35,632 nucleotides of DNA, from the NCBI RefSeq assembly GCF_003003845.1, contig NZ_PVWO01000008.1:1-35632 (forward strand). The letters run 5' to 3'. Below are positions 8,637 through 15,935 of this stretch, piece by piece; position 1 is the stretch's first letter; each line of letters starts with the position of its first letter. This DNA comes from Chamaesiphon polymorphus CCALA 037 (GTDB lineage Bacteria; Cyanobacteriota; Cyanobacteriia; Cyanobacteriales; Chamaesiphonaceae). A program made the position numbers and the translations under genes. Under the pieces are notes generated by a model. It made no database searches, had not been told where the DNA came from, and saw only the letters and a program-made list of their open reading frames with translations.

Positions 8637-9236
8637 ATGGTTAGAACTGCATCGACGATGCTACCTTTGGGCGTGAGTGCGCCAGACTTCAATCTCACCG
8701 ATGTTGTGAGTCAGAAGCCCATTTCGCTAGCGACATTTGCTGGCAAACCAGCATTGTTAGTAATGTTTATCTCCGTTCACTGTCCGTTTGTCAAACACGT
8801 TCAAACCCAGCTCGCCCAAATCGGCAAGGATTATGCCAAGCAAGGTTTGGCCGTAGTCGCGATCGGCTCTAATGATATCGAGAAATATCCCGATGATGCG
8901 CCCGAACATCTGCAAGCTTTAGCGCACTCTGAAGGGTTTAATTTCCCCGTCTGCGCCGATCTCGATCAAGCGGTGGCGAAAGCTTATACGGCAGCTTGTA
9001 CGCCTGATTTCTTCTTGTTCGACGGCGAACGACACCTGGCTTATCGCGGTCAATTAGACGATAGTCGTCCTTCTAATGGCAAACCAGTTACAGGACAGGA
9101 TTTGCGTCAAGCGATCGAGTTACTCTTAGCAGGTAAAGAGGTAGATCCCAATCAACGCCCGAGTATCGGTTGTAATATCAAGTGGATCCCCGGTAACGAA
9201 CCCGAATATTTTACAGGTGTTAGAGCTGAAGACTGA
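8637..9236 (+). CDS. Thioredoxin-fold AhpC/TSA family protein
   Basis: Probable thiol peroxidase or redox protein of the peroxiredoxin-like group. The ATG at 8637 is preferred over an in-frame TTG at 8580 because AAGGAG sits 12 bases before it. The 199-residue protein opens with VSAPDFNLTD, the usual AhpC/TSA entry strand, and carries one active-site Cys at 49 in VHCPFVKH; the CxxC second Cys of thioredoxin is replaced (CPFV). The cis-Pro region reads ACTPDFFLFDGERHLAYRGQLDDSRP, with a second candidate Cys in CTPDFF. The C-terminal SIGCNIKWIPGNEP is a signature of this subfamily. It is cytosolic. It is a single gene closed by a very strong terminator. Confidence 0.87.
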   Translation: MVRTASTMLPLGVSAPDFNLTDVVSQKPISLATFAGKPALLVMFISVHCPFVKHVQTQLAQIGKDYAKQGLAVVAIGSNDIEKYPDDAPEHLQALAHSEGFNFPVCADLDQAVAKAYTAACTPDFFLFDGERHLAYRGQLDDSRPSNGKPVTGQDLRQAIELLLAGKEVDPNQRPSIGCNIKWIPGNEPEYFTGVRAED

Positions 9237-9285
9237 GTTAGTAGGTAATTTTAGGCATTGCTGAATTAGGGCATAAATTGTCCTC

Positions 9286-9331
9286 AAAATAAAGGGAGGG
9301 GCAATCGATCGATTGCCCCTCCCTTTATTTT
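9286..9331. terminator. 46-base perfect palindrome, bidirectional-type terminator
   Basis: Perfect palindrome centred on TCGATCGA, with AAAATAAAGGGAGGGGCAA on the left and its exact complement on the right, ending TTTATTTT. G/C-rich core with flanking A/T runs on both sides, so it can end transcription in both directions. Confidence 0.9.
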
Positions 9332-9451
9332 AGGGGAGTGCCACAGAGCGTAAATCTTCCTTAAATCCCCAACGTCAATTTTGGATAGTTATGTTACTAT
9401 TTGTGGACTCAGTAGATCGATCGACACGTTCGGATGGAGTTTAATTAACAA

Positions 9452-9691
9452 ATGATTTTAATCTACGCTATTTTAGCTTGGTGTCTGGTATTGAGCACCT
9501 GCTGGCTGTTTGTTAGTCAATGCCAAATCGGCTTTGGCAATGTCAAACGACTACACCAAGTTCCTTGTTACAAATGTAAATATTTTACAAATAGTCGTTA
9601 TTTAAAATGTACTGTCAATCCATATTTTGCTTGCTCGGAAGCAGCGATCGATTGTCATGATTATCAACCGCACAGATCTGTAAATTTATAG
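9452..9691 (+). CDS. Small Cys-rich membrane-anchored protein
   Basis: A 79-residue protein of unknown function; I recall close relatives only in cyanobacteria. Residues 3-24 form one hydrophobic segment (a signal anchor). The rest has a metal-site-like Cys pattern: VPCYKCKYFTNSRYLKCTVNPYFACSEAAIDCHDYQP, that is CxxC, then single Cys at spacings of about 12, 8 and 7, a layout compatible with zinc or iron-sulfur binding. AT-content and codon use resemble its neighbours. The ATG at 9452 is the only good start; a GGAG sits about 14 bases upstream (GATGGAGTTTAATT). Confidence 0.7.
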   Translation: MILIYAILAWCLVLSTCWLFVSQCQIGFGNVKRLHQVPCYKCKYFTNSRYLKCTVNPYFACSEAAIDCHDYQPHRSVNL

Positions 9692-9730
9692 TACTATTTG
9701 GCGATCGGGCAACGATCTCTATTTCGGACA

Positions 9731-9758
9731 TATCCCCAACTTCTTAAAGTCGGGGATA
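9731..9758. repeat. Second copy of the TATCCCC palindromic element
   Basis: TATCCCCAACTT and AAGTCGGGGATA pair with one G:T, like the element at 995-1027. Lies between the small Cys-rich protein and the glutathione S-transferase. Confidence 0.75.
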
Positions 9759-9819
9759 GCTCGGCTATGTGTGATGATGTTCCAATCGCACGCGCTCGTG
9801 CGATGTCGATCGAGTGTAA

Positions 9820-10629
9820 TTAGTCGATCGCGATCGTCGTGGGTGTGGCGGGTGCGGCTCCAGAATTATTATTAATGTTTGGTACATGCGGCTTACGGAA
9901 ATCCGCATAGAGTTTATCGCGCCAAGTGAAAAACAGATCGTAGTCGGGATTGTCTGCAAAACCAGGGACGCCTTTGCCCTTAAGATTGAAAGGAATATCT
10001 AGATAAGGGCCTTCAGGAATTTTCAGGACTAGACTCAATCCGGCTACCGTCAAGTCTGCCAGAGTAGGGGTATCCCCCGTCAAATACGCACCAGAATTTT
10101 GTGACAGCAGCATACAGATCGATTCTAGACTGCGGTGCATTTCGGCTTTGCTAGCTTTAATCGCGTCTGGTGTTAAGCCCAACCCCAGTCCCAGTATATC
10201 GATCGCTTCTTTGGGGATCGAGCCGACTAGATTTTTGAGGACATCGGGGGTACCTGTTGGTAATATAGAAGTACGTAGGTTGCTATTTTTCAAGCCTTCT
10301 AATAAAATCGATCGTCCTTCACCACCGATCGAGCGATCTGCCCATTGCTCTAAGAGCAAGCAATTTGCTTTTTGTTGGGGATTAGTTGGGATAATCGGGC
10401 GATCTGGATAAGTTTTGTCTAGATAGAGGGCAATAGCGGTAGAGTCAGCAATGACCGTGTTTCCGTCTTTGAGCACGGGCACTTGTCGTTGCCCAGAGAG
10501 CCGGAATAATTCTAGTTGACCCATTCCCGGTACGACTTCGATTTTGCGGTATGCTAACCCTTTATAGTCAAGAATTAATCTAACTTTTTCCGAAAATTGC
10601 GATAATTCAAATTGATATAGTTCCAGCAT
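9820..10629 (-). CDS. Glutathione S-transferase family protein
   Basis: Cytosolic GST-fold enzyme, substrate unknown. The N-terminal thioredoxin-fold domain (1-75) reads LYQFELSQFSEKVRLILDYKGL, with Ser (SQFSEKV) at the glutathione-activating position rather than Cys. It continues with GQRQVPVLKDGNTVIADSTAIALYLD, which contains the cis-Pro (VPVL) and the DST glutathione-binding motif. The C-terminal helical domain runs from about 85 to 250, with the N-capping motif LTGDTPTLADLTVAG. It is longer than a typical 200-220 residue GST because of inserted helices around 110-160, and its last 25 residues are low-complexity Asn/Pro/Thr. A single gene, divergent from the downstream protease. Confidence 0.87.
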   Translation of the reverse strand: MLELYQFELSQFSEKVRLILDYKGLAYRKIEVVPGMGQLELFRLSGQRQVPVLKDGNTVIADSTAIALYLDKTYPDRPIIPTNPQQKANCLLLEQWADRSIGGEGRSILLEGLKNSNLRTSILPTGTPDVLKNLVGSIPKEAIDILGLGLGLTPDAIKASKAEMHRSLESICMLLSQNSGAYLTGDTPTLADLTVAGLSLVLKIPEGPYLDIPFNLKGKGVPGFADNPDYDLFFTWRDKLYADFRKPHVPNINNNSGAAPATPTTIAID

Positions 10630-10738
10630 GTCTTTTATGTTCGAGCGGAATTGACAACAGTACTACCACTTATCCTAGAACATCAACAGTGAAATACATG
10701 TCTATAAATTTACGGTTTTCACTCCGATCTTATCTATA

Positions 10739-11590
10739 ATGTCTAAGCTCACACCACCCGATTCCGCCAAGCAAACGCCCACCGAACGAGTAGCATCTGC
10801 CAAATGGCAATACTGGATTGCAAGGGTGGTACCGATGTTGTTCGTAACATCACTGACGATCGTCATTCCGAGAATGTTGACTCAGCCTTGGGGCAAAGCT
10901 GAGTATGCAGCCATCCAAGAGCAGAAATTACAGCAGCGATTGCGAGCGATCTCGGTCAAGGTGTTGGCAAATAGCGAAACTATCGGTTCGGGAGTACTGC
11001 TAAAGCGACAGCAACAAGTCTATACTGTGGTCACCAATGCCCATGTCATTCAAGCGGCTTCCTCGCCGTTCCAAATTCAAACTCCCGATGGGCAAGTCTA
11101 TGCTGCCACACTACTACCGCCACCTTTGGGACAAAATCGCGATCTAAGCGTGCTCCGGTTTCAAAGTGCAAAGGGTAATTATCCGATCGCGACTTTAGCT
11201 AGTAGTAGTCCCAAAGTTGGCGATCGGATCTGGTCGGCAGGGTTTCCACTTACTGGATCGGAATCCGCTGAGGTGGCGAGTACCAAAGCTAAGGCTCCTT
11301 GGGGGCTAGAGATAGTTGATGGTACAATTACTCAAGTTTTGCCGATTGCCATTACTGGTGGCTATGGAATTGGCTTCGATCGCGCGATTAAAAAAGGCAT
11401 GAGTGGTGGCCCCGCGATCGATCGTTCGGGAGAATTAGTCGGCATCAATGGCCTTCATTCCAATCCCCTCTGGGACATTCCCGAAACACTCGAAAATGGT
11501 TCGACAGTCAGCGAGGCACTTCAAGAGCAGATTGATAATTCTAGCTGGGCGATTCCGATCGAGTTTGTCAAAGATTATGCTAGTTTGTAG
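10739..11590 (+). CDS. Membrane-anchored trypsin-like serine protease (HtrA-like, no PDZ)
   Basis: Protease domain of the S1C/HtrA type. Residues 27-46 form one membrane segment, placing the catalytic domain outside the cytoplasm. The triad is visible: H102 (VVTNAHVI), D135 (NRDLSVLRF) and S222 (KKGMSGGPAID). No PDZ domain follows, and at 283 residues it is shorter than HhoA/HhoB/HtrA (about 400). It may therefore not oligomerise or sense substrates as those do. The start is an ATG at 10739 with no obvious Shine-Dalgarno. Divergent from the GST gene. Confidence 0.85.
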   Translation: MSKLTPPDSAKQTPTERVASAKWQYWIARVVPMLFVTSLTIVIPRMLTQPWGKAEYAAIQEQKLQQRLRAISVKVLANSETIGSGVLLKRQQQVYTVVTNAHVIQAASSPFQIQTPDGQVYAATLLPPPLGQNRDLSVLRFQSAKGNYPIATLASSSPKVGDRIWSAGFPLTGSESAEVASTKAKAPWGLEIVDGTITQVLPIAITGGYGIGFDRAIKKGMSGGPAIDRSGELVGINGLHSNPLWDIPETLENGSTVSEALQEQIDNSSWAIPIEFVKDYASL

Positions 11591-11622
11591 AATAGTGAAT
11601 CGTGGATAGTGAATCGTGAATA
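11590..11622 (+). repeat. Heptamer-type array (GTGAATC/GTGGATA) 3' of the protease
   Basis: Units AATAGTG, AATCGTG, GATAGTG, AATCGTG follow the stop codon directly; a two-unit period of 14 is visible. Confidence 0.8.
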
Positions 11623-11756
11623 TTATCTAATTTGGGTTGTGGATGCGCGTAACCCCTTCGGATTGGCTGTGCCAACGTCGGCTTTGCCGACGGTTTATGC
11701 AGACAAGACAGCGAAACTTTGCAGAGTCACGAAAACCAGCACCAACGTTGTACCGA

Positions 11757-11775
11757 CTATTCACTATTCACTAAA
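11757..11775. repeat. Short heptamer array (CTATTCA)
   Basis: Two and a half units of CTATTCA on the + strand between the protease and the ssrA terminator. The 135 bases before it (11623-11756) contain no gene; they hold a small hairpin with GTCGGC/GCCGAC arms. Confidence 0.65.
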
Positions 11776-11819
11776 ATTCTAGTAGCTTTATTTTGACCCA
11801 AGATCTAATTCTATAAACT

Positions 11820-11853
11820 AAACCCCGATCGAAACAAATATCGATCGGGGTTT
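11820..11853 (-). terminator. Terminator of ssrA
   Basis: Perfect 12-base stem (AAACCCCGATCG / CGATCGGGGTTT) with a ten-base loop, lying 10 bases beyond the tmRNA 3' end on the minus strand and ending in a T-rich stretch. Confidence 0.88.
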
Positions 11854-11863
11854 GGGTTGGAAG

Positions 11864-12257
11864 TGGAGCTGGGCAGAGTCGAACTGCCGTCCGCCCTGGG
11901 TATTAACTTTCCGCTCGTTCACAGGTATAGTCTATCTAATCCTCTAGACGGGAGTGACCTATTATCCCAGGTCGCAGGATGCTCTGGTGGTTCTTAGCTG
12001 TCTAATCTACCAGAGACGATTAGATAGAGCATCCGTTGAGGGTTATTTATAGTATTTAACGGAGTCATACTATAAATGCTCGGACTTAGAAATTAATCTT
12101 AAGTGTTTTTAGGCAGCTACAGGAGCGGCTTTACGAGCGAAAGGTACAATGTTGTTTGCATTTGTATTTAGTTGAGCCGATATTAACGAGAGTAGACTCC
12201 CTCTCGACCTGTATCACAGTGCAGCTTTCGCCAACACGTCGAAACCTTTACAGCCCC
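11864..12257 (-). ncRNA. ssrA: tmRNA (transfer-messenger RNA)
   Basis: One-piece tmRNA that rescues stalled ribosomes and tags nascent proteins for degradation. The 5' end GGGGCTGTAAAGGTTTCGAC and the 3' end with GGCAGTTCGACTCTGCCC followed by CAGCTCCA form the tRNA-like domain; the 7-base acceptor stem pairs with one G:U. The terminal CCA is not encoded (the sequence continues CTT). The resume codon GCA at 12159-12157 opens a 16-residue tag ANNIVPFARKAAPVAA with a TAA stop at 12111-12109, the standard cyanobacterial tag. The remaining sequence holds the pseudoknots. Confidence 0.97.
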
Positions 12258-12267
12258 AAGTTCTTTT

Positions 12268-12273
12268 ATTATA
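12268..12273 (-). promoter_or_regulatory. -10 box of ssrA
   Basis: TATAAT on the minus strand, ten bases upstream of the tmRNA 5' end. No good -35 is seen at 17 bases (C-rich). Confidence 0.6.
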
Positions 12274-12297
12274 TAGTAATTTTGGGGATTTGGGGAC

Positions 12298-12323
12298 GGG
12301 AGTTGGGAGTTGGGAGTTCGTAG
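12298..12323. repeat. Heptamer array, unit GGGAGTT, 5' of ssrA
   Basis: Three units GGGAGTT on the + strand, AACTCCC in the ssrA direction, about 40 bases upstream of the tmRNA. Confidence 0.85.
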
Positions 12324-12410
12324 TTTGGAGATATATTCGATCGTTGGTTACTGTAAATTCCACAAGTTAGCTCGCTCAGGTACCTATGACTTTACTTTTT
12401 GACTTTATAT

Positions 12411-12462
12411 TTCCCATCTCTTATCTCCCAACTCCCAACTCCCCACTCCCCACTCCCCACTC
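12411..12462 (+). repeat. Heptamer array, CTCCCAA/CTCCCCA, abutting a start codon
   Basis: About six units: two CTCCCAA, then several CTCCCCA, with imperfect copies to the left. The last CTC touches the ATG at 12463, leaving no purine-rich ribosome site. Confidence 0.92.
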
Positions 12463-13734
12463 ATGAAACTTCTCTGCATTAGCAACGGACATGGTGAAGA
12501 TGCGATCGCATTACCTGTGCTCCAAGAGTTGCAAAAATTAAGTCCGGCTACAGAAATAGTTGCTTTACCGATCGTGGGTGTGGGCAAGGCTTATAGTAGT
12601 AACGGTTTTTCGATTGCCAGTAAAGTCCAGGTGATGCCATCGGGGGGATTTCTCAATCAGGATAATCGTCAATTGGTGCGAGATCTTCAGGGGGGATTGG
12701 TAGGATTGACGATCGATCAAATTCGGACTGCTCGTCGTTGGGCGCAAGCTGGGGGTAAAATTCTGGCAGTTGGCGATATCGTGCCGCTGTTATTTGCGTG
12801 GTTGAGTGGGGCAGAATATGCGTTTATCGGTACGGCCAAATCCGAGTATTATATTCGCGATCGACAAGGACGAGTTTTACCTTCGCAGCGCAACTCGATC
12901 GAAGTCAAAACTGGCTCGTATTACTTGCCCTGGGAACGGTGGTTATTGAGTCGCAGTAGATGTAAAGCCGTGTTTGCGCGCGATAAACTCACTGCCGAGA
13001 TCTTGCGACAATGGCAGATTCCCACTTTCGATCTGGGCAATCCCATGACGGATGGAGTGGCAAATGTCAGCGCACCAGTATTTTATCGATCTCAATCGGC
13101 GCAAGTCGAATTAGCTCGTCCGCTGATGATTACCTTGCTTCCCGGTTCGCGTCCGCCAGAAGCTTATGCCAATTGGCGGTGCATTTTAATGGCTGTAAAT
13201 AGCCTGATTTTGGCCTTTAAGCAGCGAGAAATTGTTTGTTTGGCTGCAATTGTCCCGACGCTAGATCTGGAGATTTTAGGGGGCAATCTGTGTGAGTTGG
13301 GATGGGAGCGAGCGAGCGCGCCCGATCGAGATTTAACTAATTCGATCGTCGATCCGAGTACGATTTATTATCGTCGCGATAATGTGACGATCGCCATTAG
13401 CACTCAAGCTTACGTTCAGTTTATGCAGCAAGGTGACTGCGCGATCGCGATGGCGGGAACGGCGACGGAGCAATTTATTAGTTTGGGAAAACCAGCTTTT
13501 ATTATTCCTGGTGTTGGCCCTCAGTTTACGCCTGCTTTTGCCGAAGCACAAACTCGCTTGTTGGGTGAGTCGGTAATTTTAGTTTCGCAGCCGGAGGATA
13601 TGGGGGTGGAGATCCAGCAATTATTACAGCAGCCCGATCGCTTGCAATCGATCGCGCATAATGGTTTATTACGCATGGGTACTCCTGGTGCGGCACTACG
13701 AATTGCCGAACGTTTTATTGAAGTTATGAGTTAA
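12463..13734 (+). CDS. Lipid-A-disaccharide synthase-related protein (LpxB-like, TIGR03492 type)
   Basis: GT-B fold protein of a cyanobacterial and plastid family distantly related to LpxB; the natural substrate is not established. The N-terminus has the nucleotide-sugar fold start LLCISNGHGEDAIALPVLQEL. The middle carries VGDIVPLLFAW and GTAKSEYYIRDRQG, followed by DLGNPMTDG. The C-terminal domain has LLPGSRPPEA and the donor-site AMAGTATEQFISLGKPAFIIPGVGPQFTPAFAEAQTRLLG. At 423 residues the length fits. It has no signal peptide or membrane segment. No lpx genes accompany it, so a role in lipid A cannot be claimed. Confidence 0.85.
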   Translation: MKLLCISNGHGEDAIALPVLQELQKLSPATEIVALPIVGVGKAYSSNGFSIASKVQVMPSGGFLNQDNRQLVRDLQGGLVGLTIDQIRTARRWAQAGGKILAVGDIVPLLFAWLSGAEYAFIGTAKSEYYIRDRQGRVLPSQRNSIEVKTGSYYLPWERWLLSRSRCKAVFARDKLTAEILRQWQIPTFDLGNPMTDGVANVSAPVFYRSQSAQVELARPLMITLLPGSRPPEAYANWRCILMAVNSLILAFKQREIVCLAAIVPTLDLEILGGNLCELGWERASAPDRDLTNSIVDPSTIYYRRDNVTIAISTQAYVQFMQQGDCAIAMAGTATEQFISLGKPAFIIPGVGPQFTPAFAEAQTRLLGESVILVSQPEDMGVEIQQLLQQPDRLQSIAHNGLLRMGTPGAALRIAERFIEVMS

Positions 13735-13969
13735 TTGGGCGGTCGATCTAAGCTACGATCTACATACGATCTTGACTTTGCGAACAAACTAAAACCCGTT
13801 GGCGTCGAGGAGATCGATTATTTTAGCGATCGAGTGAGTCTTTTGAAACAGCATTCTAACTATTGGCAACTTCTCCCTTTTTAATCAACGGTATATGTCC
13901 AACTTTTGCCTCAAGGTGGCGTTCCAATTCTTTGCCAAAACGCGATCGCGAGTCGTTCGTTTAACTCAT
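13735..13969. other. Non-coding stretch with a short orphan open frame
   Basis: No complete gene. A 34-codon minus-strand stretch without its own start (13856-13960) reads like protein (FGKELERHLEAKVGHIPL) and could be a second relic, next to the fragment at 13970-14170. I could not identify its family. Confidence 0.35.
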
Positions 13970-14170
13970 CTAATAAGAGATCGTTAGCGAAATCTCGATC
14001 GAACTTAATGGAATAAAACTATTGGTAGTGATTTTGGCATCTGCACAAAGAATGTAATTAAGCTCGCCAGGGTGTTCGCTAATATCTATCCATAGCGATC
14101 GAGATAACATCTGAGCCAAGTCTGCAAATACCCAATTACCATCTGACTGATTTAAAATTATCGGTAACAT
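13970..14170 (-). pseudogene. Probable N-terminal remnant of a truncated gene (ATP-grasp or glycosyltransferase-like)
   Basis: A 66-codon open frame. It looks like the first domain of a longer cyanobacterial protein: SDGNWVFADLAQMLSR, DISEHPGELNYILC and NSFIPLSSIEI resemble the opening of an ATP-grasp-type family I recall as continuing with an ASDKRL-like helix. Here the frame changes right after SSIEI and stops a few codons later, so the catalytic part is missing. Family assignment is from memory and weak. It could instead be a real small protein. It lies 21 bases from the 3' end of the ABC1 kinase, but upstream in transcription nothing pairs with it. Confidence 0.4.
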
Positions 14171-14191
14171 GAGCTTTGTTCGGTTGGTAAG

Positions 14192-15916
14192 TTATCGGAA
14201 CAGTCGGAATTTAACGATGAGATTTAGAAAAAAGTACAGCCACATCAATCCACATATCCCTGCAAATCCTAATAAAGCTAAAGACCATACTGGCTGAGTC
14301 GCTGTTAATAAGATTGCACCGATCGCGCTAAATCCAGTTAGGCTAAAAGATACGAGATTATAAATAATTAGATAAAGTCTTTGGATCGATCGATCTGCTG
14401 CTTGCGATTGGAATGAGAGTTCGAGTTCGCGTTGTGCTAGTTGTTCTTCCAAGCTGCGAATTAAGAGTTTGTTAGCACTAGGTTGAGTAAGTTTATTTCT
14501 GAGATAGCTAACTGCTTGTCTGCCAAATTTAGTAATAATATTACCGCTTTCGGTAACTGCTACGCTTTTGATAAAAGGTTGCGCAGCAGCAACTAAATTA
14601 TATTCTGGATCTAATGTCCGGGCGATGCCGTCGAGAGTGGATAAAGCTTTGAGAATAAAGCTCATTTCTGGCGACATTTTAAATGGTTGTTGGATGAAAA
14701 GTGCCGTGATTTCACTTTTAATGCGCTCGAATTCGCGCACATCTACTGGTCGCTCGGTAAAGCGTTCGAGTAGAAATCCGATTACCCGTTTAATCGGACG
14801 CATATCTTCGACGCGTTCGATCAATCCTAGCTCGATTAAATTATTAGTAACTGCATTTTCATCTTTCTTCATTACCGCCCAAAAAGTCTCGATCGTCCGA
14901 TCGGTAGAGATCTCTTTTAACTCTACCATCATGCCAAAATCGTAGACGACTAATTTACCATCAGCCGCGATCGCCATATTTCCTGGATGCGGATCGGCTT
15001 GAAAAAATCCATCTACTAATAATTGTTGGAGGTAGCAACAGATTCCTAGTTGGTTGATTTTTTTGGGATCGAAACCACAGGCTTCTAATGTGGCGCGATC
15101 GTCAATTTTAATTCCAGGTAAATAACTCATCGTCAATACCTGAGCCGTCGTGTACTTCCAGTAAATTTCTGGAGCAGTTATGGAATTATTTTCTCTAAAA
15201 TTAATCCGAAATCGATCGGCATTTTGGCCTTCTTGGGTATAATCGATTTCTTGAAATAAAAGTGTAAAAAATTCTTGATAAATCGCTCGCAGTTCTGCCG
15301 ATCGCTTTTTGGGTAACACGAGTTCTACCCACCATAATAAGCGATCGATGACCTGAAAATCTAATTCAAATAGTCGCCGCAATCCCGGACGTTGTACCTT
15401 AATTACAACATCCGTACCTGTGCGCAGTTTGGCACGATGTACTTGTCCCAAACTCGCTGCCGCTAACGGAATCGGATCGAAATAACCGAATAATGTTTCG
15501 ATTGCTGCACCTAATTCGGTTTCAATAATTTCGACTGCTGCATCAACGCTAAAAGCCGGGACGCGATCTTGTAATTGACTCAGAGCTTCGGTATAAATCG
15601 GTGGAAAAAAGTCAACTCTAGTCGATAAAGATTGACCGATCTTAATAAAAGTTGGCCCCAATCCGATCGCGGTAGTAACTAATTTTTGAGCGCGCCGACG
15701 ATGATATCGTTCGTTTTTAGTCGGGAAGATAACATCTCGCAACAGCGATAGTCCCAAACCGATCGCTGCTGTAAAAATATCGAATTGTCTGGCTAGCGGT
15801 GAATATTTGGCTCTTTGCCAGCGAAACTGCGCCGAAGAAGAAGAGTGAATCTGACGGGTAGGGGCTACCGATTGAGATAAAACGGGTAGTTGGCGTCGCG
15901 ATCCAAGTCTCCGCAT
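14192..15916 (-). CDS. ABC1/UbiB (AarF) family atypical kinase
   Basis: Member of the ABC1K/UbiB group, tied to quinone and lipid metabolism in bacteria and plastids; the substrate is unknown. The ATG at 15914-15916 follows GAGGAAG at 12 bases, so it is preferred over the TTG six codons upstream (574 residues). Family hallmarks are in order: the KxGQ motif in PTFIKIGQSLSTR, the Ala-rich loop PLAAASLGQVHRAKL, VVIKVQRPG with the ATP-binding Lys, FQADPHPGNMAI with the catalytic Asp/Asn, and VYDFGMMVEL with the DFG-like metal site. The last 50 residues form two hydrophobic helices, anchoring it in a membrane. It starts 20 bases after the histidine kinase stop, suggesting co-transcription. Confidence 0.9.
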   Translation of the reverse strand: MRRLGSRRQLPVLSQSVAPTRQIHSSSSAQFRWQRAKYSPLARQFDIFTAAIGLGLSLLRDVIFPTKNERYHRRRAQKLVTTAIGLGPTFIKIGQSLSTRVDFFPPIYTEALSQLQDRVPAFSVDAAVEIIETELGAAIETLFGYFDPIPLAAASLGQVHRAKLRTGTDVVIKVQRPGLRRLFELDFQVIDRLLWWVELVLPKKRSAELRAIYQEFFTLLFQEIDYTQEGQNADRFRINFRENNSITAPEIYWKYTTAQVLTMSYLPGIKIDDRATLEACGFDPKKINQLGICCYLQQLLVDGFFQADPHPGNMAIAADGKLVVYDFGMMVELKEISTDRTIETFWAVMKKDENAVTNNLIELGLIERVEDMRPIKRVIGFLLERFTERPVDVREFERIKSEITALFIQQPFKMSPEMSFILKALSTLDGIARTLDPEYNLVAAAQPFIKSVAVTESGNIITKFGRQAVSYLRNKLTQPSANKLLIRSLEEQLAQRELELSFQSQAADRSIQRLYLIIYNLVSFSLTGFSAIGAILLTATQPVWSLALLGFAGICGLMWLYFFLNLIVKFRLFR

Positions 15917-15935
15917 AGTAACTTGCTTCCTCAAG

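Noticed and set aside
9765-9959. A 64-codon minus-strand frame overlapping the 3' end of the GST gene
   Set aside because: Out-of-frame shadow; composition of His/Arg/Thr from CGATCG repeats.
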